A stretch of 64,000 nucleotides of DNA, taken from contig CM046848.1 of the NCBI GenBank assembly GCA_025618425.1, forward strand, positions 24,121,455 through 24,185,454. The letters are read 5' to 3'. This stretch comes from Heliocidaris tuberculata (Eukaryota > Echinodermata > Echinoidea > Camarodonta > Echinometridae). Every line of letters starts with the position of its first letter. Position 1 is the first letter of the stretch. Position numbers and translations under genes: made by a program. Shown piece after piece: positions 24,301-35,200 of this stretch. Below the pieces are notes generated by a model. It was not told where the DNA came from, searched no databases, and saw only the letters and a program-made list of their open reading frames with translations.

Positions 24301-27300
24301 TATTGAGTGTCTGTATGCCTGTTTTTACTTACAAAACTTACATAAGGCTTACATACATGTACATTCATCTACAGATACAAGACACAAAATGAATATTATA
24401 AGGTGAAAGGAGTAGTCACTTCTTTAGTCACTTCTTGTGTGTGCACTTTATATGTTGGGGAGTTTGTGTGTTCGAACCTGCAAATTATGGAGTCTTTCTC
24501 TCAATTGCAAAGTCTAGTCCGTTTTTTTACATTTCATTCTCTCTCTTTAATTTCTTTCTGTGTGTGTGTGTCTCTCTCTCCCCCCCCCCCCCCCTCTGTC
24601 TCTCTCTCATATCTATCTTTATCTCTCTTTGCGCTGTGCCAATGGGTTTATTTTTATATCATATATCAAATTGAGATGTATACTATTTTGAACTTCGTCG
24701 TTCAGATATATTGATAAACTGTCCGAAATTAACATTATTGAGTGTACATGTACATACTCAATTGCCAGGAATAAACTATTTGTTTTAGAATGGGGATTTT
24801 ACTTCCAAAGAAGACTTTTTACTTCTCACTAGCACTTTAGGTTACACCCTGTTAATCATCTCTTTGTAAATTGTCTATTCTGTTATACTTCTTTCTATTA
24901 AACCCAGAACTGTGCTTTATCCTATTAAAAATCAATTTTACTTACAATCATGAATTTCATTCACCTATGGACACTGGATTGATTTGTAATTAAATGCAGA
25001 CATCTTTTGCATAAAAACATAAAGCTTAAGCAGAACACTTCATAATTGATCAGATATATGAAAGATACCATAAAATACTATAAATACCATAAAATGCACA
25101 ATAAATTTACTGTTGACAGTGTTGAGATATTTTTTCAAATAGATTTTTAATTTGTCAGCAATAATTAGAATCCTCATATATGTATATTATTGGGATCAGC
25201 AGACTGAATGGCAAAGAAGTACATGTATATTAACAAAACCTGCTTTTACAACAATAGGCACTAACATGGATATATATTTGGAACTACATACTGAAGTTGG
25301 CTTTGTCATGATAAGATTCTTTTCATGACTACATGTACTTTTATAAAGTTATTTGCTTCTTTATTACTCAGCATGTTTACATTTTCTATGAATAATGTGT
25401 TGCAAAAATTTGTTAGATTTTGTTGGAATTTATTTTCATGATTTAAAAAAACAAAAAGAGTAAGACACCATTCTTCAGTTGTCACTATGTTCAATGACAA
25501 ATCATACATGTGTGTCACCATAATCTTGGAATAATACTATAATATCTTACTACATTCACTTGCTTATTCCATCTCTGCATCTACATGTATAATGCATTAA
25601 TCCTAAAATTATCTTCAATTTCATCATCTTTTCAAGTACATTTACATGTACATGTTCTAAAATTTATTATATTTTTGTCATTGCTGCCTTTTGTTACATT
25701 TTTGCTCTTATAATCAGAAATTGCCATAATTTTTGGTCATTTTATTTGTCTCTTGGTTTTTTAAATATTTGGTTCAAATCCTTTTAATACATGTAATCAT
25801 ACCATTTCGGCTTCTGTTATCCACCTGTCTAACCAGCTTTTTGCTTGTGAAAGCATTCAATTTAAGTTATTCCCCTTCTTTAATCATTTATTCCATTTTG
25901 GCTTCCATAAGTAATCTTTCTAAAAATTCACAATTTTCATGTCTTCATGCATTGCCTGGGTTTTAGTTTATTTTTGCAAACTCTAACCTGCTCAAAATTC
26001 TGTCAAAATAATGAAAAGAAAATGTAAAAATAATTTCTAATGCTTTCTGAAGACATCAGCCCAGGTTATCGTACTGCAAGAGAAATTAGATCACCAAGAA
26101 GACGCCTTCAACCTGCTCAAACACAACAGTGAAATTCTTAGAAATCAGGTAGAATTTAGTGTCACTGTACGTTCAAATATACATATAAATGTATATTGGT
26201 AACAAGAATAACTAATATGAATATTAACTAACCGAATTATGAAAACTATTGATATACTTGTACCACAGCAAGAAAGTAATTTAGTGTCCATTTGTGATAA
26301 TGCAGCCTCCCTTTATCCAATTTATTGGTATTTGGGAACAACTAATATGATCTAACAAAGAGTATACATGTAAAGCATATTATTTGATTTTTTTAAAAAC
26401 AAACCAGGGGGGTGTTTCATAAAGCTGTTCGTAAATTTACACATGACTTTACAAACGACTTGAATATGAAGTGCCAGATAGGATGCCCAAAGTTTTTTTC
26501 AGATGTTTTAACAAATTGTGACTGTATTTCCAATAACCTCAATTAAATTATGGCAAAAAATATACTTTGCATTAAAATGATTGTTATAATAAGAATATTA
26601 ATCTACATCTGCACAGTTCAACTTTAGTTGATGCTGTTCAAAATGATTGAGCATCCCATTTGGCTTGTCATATTTAAGTCATTTGTAAAGTCATGCATAA
26701 CTTTACGAACAGCTTTATGAAACACCCCCAGGTACTAGTAGGCCTATGCATACATGTATATTGTCCCTTTATTTATCAGTAATTCAGGAACAGCTACTAA
26801 CATAAGATATATATGGAGAATATTGATTTTTCTGTACAGTGTACTTTGAAATTCAGGTAGAAGATATTGTCTGTGTACTTCTTATAGCAGTACCAAGAAC
26901 ACCTTACAAACATTAACAGATAGATATAGAATTTTCATCCAAAACAAAAGTGGAAATTAGGTAAAATGTAGTACCCCTTATGGTCTTATTTTGGTATAAT
27001 GAACAACCAATATAATCTTCCAAATATATGTTTTTTTAAACAATGACTAACCTTTAATGTATTTTTTTTTCTTCAAAATTAACCACTCTCTTTAACCTGC
27101 AATGAATACTTCATTATAGCAATTTTTGTAAGTGTAGTATTGGGTTTTCTATTTTAATATTTCCAACTATGTCCTTTAAAAAACGTATATATTTGCAGTG
27201 TAAGACTTCTGCTTTGAATAGCAGTTTGGAAATATAGAGAAGATTTGGTTGTCACGACATCAATGATATATACATTGTATATACAATAAAATAAAGTACA

Positions 27301-30300
27301 ACAAACAACATTGTTCTTCACATACATTCGTTCATCTCAACTACTATATTTTTGACTCCCCATAGATGCATGTTCTTAAAGATAGATTTCACAAATTAAT
27401 TTGCCTGTAAACTTCTGTTCGATCATAGAGAGCATGTGATGTGATACTAACACACATACTGTATGTAGCCAAGGAAAATACTTAATACTTAGTAACTTAA
27501 TAAAGAAGGGCAGAATAAATGGTAAGCATAGATATTTTCACTGGTACATGTTCAGTGGCTTATGCAGTACATGTATGCAGGGTTCACTATTACATGAAAT
27601 ACATGTATATTGGGTTGCTTAGAACGGATCCTTAATATACAAATCAATTTGAGCGACAAATTCGGGCAACCAACACTTCCATTTTTACTCGCTTCAGTTG
27701 CTTGACAGTAATTCTTTTTGCCTTAGGATCAAAGGCAATTGCTAAAGTTTAATCCTGAATATAGGCTGAAAGGAAAAAAAACAAGAAGATATGGTAGCCA
27801 CAGTACAGCTGCAGATTCATGCATGTAATAGTGCAGTAGACAGTGCAGTGAAAGTTACATGACATGGCATTATTGAGAATATCAACATTGTAACCCTTAC
27901 TTTACTAGGCTCCGTATAGTCCCCCCCCCCCCTCCCCATTGTTTTATAATGTCACACTTTGTGTAATTGTATATATTTTTAGCCTGTTTTGCAGGAAATA
28001 TGTGTATTACTAAAGTTTGAGCACTATCGATTGTTGTATATTCACCTACATGTAATCCCAGAGGAGAACTTTATGAAAAGATTTGGAGAGCCAATACATG
28101 AGTTGACACAGTACGTGAATGTCATGTCGTCCAATTGGCGGACAGTAATGCGCTTATATACGCTTATTTACACTTAATTTAGACCACGGCGGAGGTTTAT
28201 ACCATGGTTTAGACCATGGTTTGAAATAAACCTCTTTCGAGAATACAGGCCATTGAGTCTAGGCAAATCCCCTCTATTCCTGTTTTACCAGGGATTTAGA
28301 TTACCAACTCGATTATCAACAACAGTGCAAACCCATTTTGCCTGGAGGACAGCTCAAGTGTTTGATTGATTGCTTTGCAAGATAACAAAAGTGAGCAAGT
28401 GGCATATATGAAAATGATGTACAGTCTTCATAAGAGATAAACCTACAATAAATACAATTCCTGGAAGTGAGTATGCCCTCTTTGCTTATCGGTTCCTATG
28501 CCTTAACCTTTATCTTTCAGGCCAAGAAGGACATCGCTGACAAGGAGTCCGAGCTCGGTCATCTGAGAGAGAAGGTAGTGACCCTAGAACAAAGGTTACT
28601 GGACAATGGTCTGTCTCAGGATGACCATGTCAAGGCCATCCAATCAGAGGTAAGTAACTAATCGATCTTTATACAGTCCAACCTGTACATAAAGACCGCT
28701 CAAGAGAACTAGAAAAGCAGTCTTTCTCTTTCTTTGCTGTCTGGCAAACTAACATCCTTTGTCAAGGCATAAATCTACATTTGCCTCTCTCCACCTAGTT
28801 GAAATGGATGGGTACCCAGTAGGAAGAAGTTCCTTGAATGTTTCGAGTGCCTTATCAGGGTAGCACCACTAAAGCTGGGGTAATAATAGTATTCAGCATT
28901 TCGTATCCTCGGGAAAAATCGCTATATATCCAACTATTTTCTTTCCTTTTCTCCCTCTCTCTTTTGTTTCTAATTCTGTTTTTGTTCAAAGAATTTGCTT
29001 ATGAGGATCTTTTTTTTTTTCTGAATGTCAAAAGCTACTTAATTAAACCAACATTAATTATGTGGAAGCCAAATGTGCCTTAGAGACAAACATTGGTTCT
29101 ATCCTCCTGTTTGTATTTGTCACTGGATATGCGAATGAAATTAATTTCTAATACTAATTATTACAATACTGTGCACTCTTTAAAAAGAAGAAGAGCTTTG
29201 GGATAATAACGTGCATTATTTTCCTTTTCAGAGGGACAGCCTTGAACAGAAACTAGAAGAAACCAGAAAAGAACTGACTGCCGACCGAACAGAATCCAGC
29301 GAAAAAATCACCAGCCTTGAAAAACAGGTGAGCTAATGATGTAAATGACTGTAAAATATATCCCTAGAATATCATACTTCAGCATTGTCAAATAATTGAA
29401 AGCTACATTTTGCAAGGAGGAACCAGTGGCAGAAGAAAAAGGGGCAGACATTAAGACCTGGATTGATAACGTAAAGCAGTGGACAGGGACATCTTTTGAG
29501 CAGCTAACTAGAATAGCTGAAGACAGAAAGTTTTGGAGAACCTGTGTCTCAAGATCCATCACATTGTTGACCCAACAGCCTTCAAGCTACGGGTCATAGA
29601 TTGATAGATATCTTGAAGAGTGAAAAGCGGTATTCACATGGTTCGATGATTTGACTGGTGATGCAAAGGTTGAAGGTTCAAGCCCTGATGTGGCATTTAT
29701 GCCTTTAGACAAGGTGGCAGAATATAAGAGCAGCTTAAATGGAGCAAAATTCACCTGAAATGCAATCTTACTACTGTCTTCATTGTCACCCTTGGATTTA
29801 GAACTACAACGTAATCCCACACATAAATGTAATAAGTAATGTTCTGTTTTCTTAGATCGAACACCTCAACACAAAGATCTCAGAAGACACTGAGGAACAC
29901 AAGAGCAGCTTGAGCAGAGCAGAATCCGCCCAGAATCAACTCAGAAGTGAAATATCTGACTTGAAGAGTAGGTTAGAGGCTGCTCAGAATGAAACCAGCA
30001 CACTTCAGCGGGAAGCCATGGTGAAAGAAGCCCAGCTTAAAGCACAGGTATGAACCAGGCATTGAATGCCAGGCATCCATTTTCTTGATGTTAGAGCTAA
30101 GATTGATGTATCACATTCATATTTTTCTGACTTGTTGGAATCTTGTCTGAATGTGTTTGCAAGAAGCAGGCCATTACAGGTCTGCCAATTTGAATTTGAC
30201 ATCTGAAGAAGATTTAATTGTGCCCATAGAATCCATGAATGCCTCCTGCAGCCTGCAGACCTTGCCGACTTTGCATACAACATAAAATATTTTCATGTCA

Positions 30301-32214
30301 GCATCAAACATATATGCCTCTGGAAACATCAAATGACATGTTGATATTCTTTTGCGTTTTGTTGAATCAAAGTATGAAGTTACGTCTGATACTCTTTGTG
30401 GAATGAGAAGTGCCTTAAAGTACTAATGATATTGACTGCTCTACCTACATGTATGATACCAAGTTCTTTTGAAAAAAAATGACATGTCACTAAGGGTTGG
30501 AGTCTTTCCCAATTGAAAAATGCAATGTCCATTGCCATCTTTTATCTGTTTTAATCATGAAAAGTATATTTGTAATATTTGATTCTCTGTTTTACTTTTT
30601 TGTAGAAAGAAGTAAATGAAGCAGAACTGACCATGGCCCATCAGCAGCTGACTGAAGTCAAGAGACAATTCATGGAATCCAAGAAACAACTTCAGGACAA
30701 GGTTGCAGCCTTGGAGGCAAAGGTCGTTGCTGTGGAGACAGCTCGAGATTTTGACAAAAGTGCCTCAGAACACAAGCTGGTAAGTTTGACCAAGATGATG
30801 ACGGAATACTTGTGTTTCTGTATTTTGTTACTTATAGATGTTAATAGAGAAGGTAATAGGGAAAATAGTGGATTAATTCTTTGTTCATGAATAATTTTCA
30901 TTTTTTAGAACAGGTTATGCAAACTGAAACCCCAGATTGTTCTGAGGTAAAATTGTAGACGAACAAAAACTATTTTTCTCTCCATCTCTGTCTTCCTCTT
31001 TCTCTCTCTCTCTCTCTCTCTATCTCACTGAGAATATGTCACTCTAACTTGTATATCTTCTTAATTTTCTTTCTGATAGTCATCGTTCTTTGTTCTTTGT
31101 TGTCAATAAGAATTGAATCTGAAAATCGTCCCTTTTTTATTTTCCACATGCAGGCCAGATTAGATTCCATTAATGAGGAATTTCTGGAGAAAGAGATTGA
31201 GCATGAAAAGCAGGTGTCATGTCTAGAAGAAGAACTGGACAGATTAAAGGTAACACTTCATCATTCATTCATAAACATAAAGTGCTGTAAATGTTGATAC
31301 GAGAGGATCTTGATGAAATGGTCATAACTGTATATTTTCAATTGCACAAATAATGCACTTTGGGTGTGCATTTTTAGTGAGAAAAATTTGATTGAAGTTA
31401 TGTTGCAATTGCGAAATGAATGAAGGTTTTTTTAAAAGTTCATTGTGACTTTACCAAGTGCTGTGTATTCCTCTAATGTTCAAATTACAAAGTGCATAAA
31501 TTGTTTTCTAAAATGGTTGTACAGAATACATGTATGTATACAAGTTCTGATATACTAATGAATACATTTGTAAACTGGTCTGTTTCATTTTTTGGTTGAT
31601 TATCCTGTATGACCTAAAAGGTTTTACAAGAATGAAGCAGCATCTCAAACCCATGGGAAACTTTCATGTATGTTTATGGATTTAATTTTCACCTTTACAT
31701 GCCACTCTTATATTTACTCTTCTCTTACAATTATGGGACTCTTATCTTTAGATCTTGATGTATGTTAGACTAATATTAGATGCCTGAATTGATTGTATTT
31801 GATGTGAATCTTACACAGAAATCTGTGTCTTCGGCTGATGCTAAGATGAATCAGCTCAAGTCTGAGTTAGAGGATGCTAATGCAAGGACTTCAGAAGCAC
31901 AGTCAAATGTGAGTGTTGCTATTTTCTTGTGATTTGAGCAGTTGAATTTGTGATTGCAGATATTAGCAGGAAATGCAATTCCTCTATCTTTCTCTTTCTT
32001 TTTATCTTCCTCTTTCTCTGTCTGTGTGTGTCTCTCTCTCTTTCTGACATTCTGTCATTCTGTCTGTCAGTTTCTCTCCTTAACTCTGTCTTCCTTTTTC
32101 TTGCTCTTTCCCTTACATGTACTTCTTCCTCTTTCTCTTTCTATTTCTGTCTTTCTGTCCTTGTTTCTGTGTTTCTCTTTCTCCCTCTCCCTCCCCCCCC
32201 TCTCCCTCTCCCCC

Positions 32215-32271
<57 letters not shown>

Positions 32272-35200
32272 TCTCTCACTCTCTTGCTCTCCCTCATGCA
32301 TATATATGAACACTGCACATATGATAGAAACATAGAAAATACTCCTCGGGGAGTGGAGACAGTGCACACAATGGAGTGTAGCATAGAACTTAGTGACTTT
32401 AATAAGCATAACATAAAATCCACTAACCAGGATATTACACAATGTACTTACATGACTGTACAGTGCCTTGCCTTTGGATGCATGCATGCATGTAGTTATT
32501 CTTTTTTTGATATCTTACTATTTCTGGAATCTTAATTCATTCAAAATGCAGGAAACCCCTTGTACATGTGCATTTGTTCAATATATGAATAAAATTTCTG
32601 GTCCTGACCATATCTTTATTTTTCAGAGTCAAGACACAGAGAGTCTAATATCAAGACAGAAGGAGCAGCTGTCAATACTTCATGCATCGGTCAAAGAAAA
32701 GGAACAGCTCATTAAGAAACATGAATCAGGTATGTCCAGTTTTTTCACATGCTAATGCATAAAAATCCCTGTATATACATGTAGTTCAGCTGACAGTATG
32801 TGAATTGAATTTTTTTTTACTGAAATGCTTAGTGGTTTCCAACTCTGCCTGTATTATGTGGTTCAGTCAGAAACACTATTGAAAGGAAAAAGACATCTGT
32901 ATATAAAAGAAAATGGTGTCTGTAATCATTTGGTCCCTTTGATTGACTTTATAAGCCAAATTAAGTACAAAGAATGCCCTGAGTAATCCAGTAAATCATC
33001 CCTTTATTATGATTTCATGACCTTCTTCATTTTTCTTTGTTTTCATGGATAAATGAGTGAAGCACTTTTCAGTGATTTCCTTCATCTTTAATATATATTG
33101 GAGTAGGATGCGACTCACAAAAAAAGAAGAAATGTGATTAAATAATTTCCACAATTTTCTTTAAACACAGAGCACCAGTCATTACAGCAGACTAATGAGA
33201 GTCTGAGCCAAAGATTAGAAGAGCTGGAGAACTCTCACAAGGTTTCACACGAGGAGGCACAGAAACTCATCTTTGAGAAAACGGAAAACGTCAGTGTCTT
33301 ACAACAATCGTTGAATGAGAAGGGGGAAGAATTGGCTCTCATAACACAGAAGGTATGACCAAACATATTTTGCTTAATTTCCGACATTTAATCATTCTAA
33401 ATGTGTGTTGATATTTACAGGATATAGATACTTTTAAATGTAAGATGCCTGTCTGGCATGAAATGCGATATGTATTATTAAAGATTTTCAGTCTGGTTGT
33501 TTTCCATTGGTACCCTATATATGCAGATTTGCACAAAAAAATAGGCCAGTTTTGAAAATAGCTTTTTATTGTGAATATTGCTTATAACAACCAATTTCCA
33601 GTATCTGATGACATTAAAACCAACAACAACAAAAAATGACAATGTGGCTTAAGTTATTTCCTTTCTCCAGCAAATCAATTTTCATTATACTTTCTTTTCT
33701 GCTGTAGCTACAAGAATTAGAGGCAAAGCTGACAAGGGTTGAAGCCGAGACTCAGGCCAGGATTGAAGAGACTGAGATGAACGGACATATGGAGATGCAG
33801 GTAATCATTCACTTCAGCTTCATTTCAATAAAGCATTTAGAAGCACATGTGTTCATTTATACTATTTACAAAATAAAACATTTTAGAAATAAAATCATGT
33901 AAAATGCAATGTGATGAGAATAGATTGAGATGAATGTTCATACAGAGCTCCAGGTAGTTTTTCACATCAACTTCATTTCTGTTTTTCTCCAGATAATATT
34001 TTTTCACAGTCGTGTCCAAAATATATCATTGGAAGCATGTTCTTAAAGGCCCTTCCATGTGAATTGATGAACCATTCCTTTACCAGTAATCAATAACAGG
34101 GATAGCTTTGTAAACAGAATGAACACTTGATGTTCAAAGTTCAAAGTTCATTTTATTTACACTCATTAAAAAATACATAACATTTACAATAATTACATTT
34201 ACAAATACAATAATAGACATACAAAGGAACATACATCCAAACATAACATAATGAGAGCGAAGGGAAGAGCTAAAAAGGAATAAAGTCCTTATACGAGAGC
34301 CCATCCCCGATGTATATATGATTGGAAGCACATGAAGTCATAGAGTTGCCAATTTTTGTTTGATGGTCACAACTTCAAGAATTCATTGCTTCTAAAATTT
34401 GTAATTCCTTTCTCCACTATTGACCAGATTTTCTTTGACTTTTACTGATCTGTTCCCCTATTTTTGTGATTTTATTCAAACCAACTTTATGATACGATGG
34501 ACTTCTCCTATAATAGAGCTCAAGTTAATGATGCTAACTCACCTCTGAATGTTGTGGTACTCTTTTTAAACTTAGAACCAGGAGAGATTGAAGCAAACAG
34601 TGGAGAGTTTGGAGCAGCAGCTGATAGATAAGAATAAGACCGTCAAGATGCAACAACAAAGACTGTCAGACCTCAAGAAAACACTGCAGAGAGAACTGGT
34701 AGGCATCAGTGACAATGTAAAATGTGTTGTGTTACAAAGTCATGTGCTCAATGGTACATCACTGTGTAAAATGTATGAACAACTACATGTAATACTTGAA
34801 CAGATGACATTGAAAAGGATGATGGTGATGGTGCTGATGATGAAGATGACATGTGGTAGTGACAATGATGATGTGATGATAATGATGGTGATGATGATGA
34901 TGGTGATGATGGTGATGGTGATGATGATGGTGATGGTGATGATCATGATGATGATGATGGTGATGGTGATTATGGTGATGATGATGATGGTGATGATGAT
35001 GATGATGGTGATGGTGATGATGATGATGGTGATGGTGATGATGGTGATGATGGTGATGGTGATGATGATGATGATGGTGGTGATGATGGTGGTGGTGATG
35101 ATGGTGATGATGATGATGGTGCTGGTGATGATGATGATGTAGATGGTGATGGGGATGATGATGATGATGATAGTGATGATGGTGATGGTGATTATGATGA

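Noticed and set aside
32499..32755. Extended open frame upstream of the GOLGA1 exon at 32627
   Set aside because: A good acceptor (TTTATTTTTCAG) precedes 32627 and the conserved frame begins there; the upstream part is intron.
34588..35142. Long open frame running from a GOLGA1 exon into the GAT/GGT array
   Set aside because: A donor (CTG then GTAGGC) ends the exon at 34698, and the conserved coiled-coil and GRIP exons resume at 35536 in frame. The extension is pure repeat.
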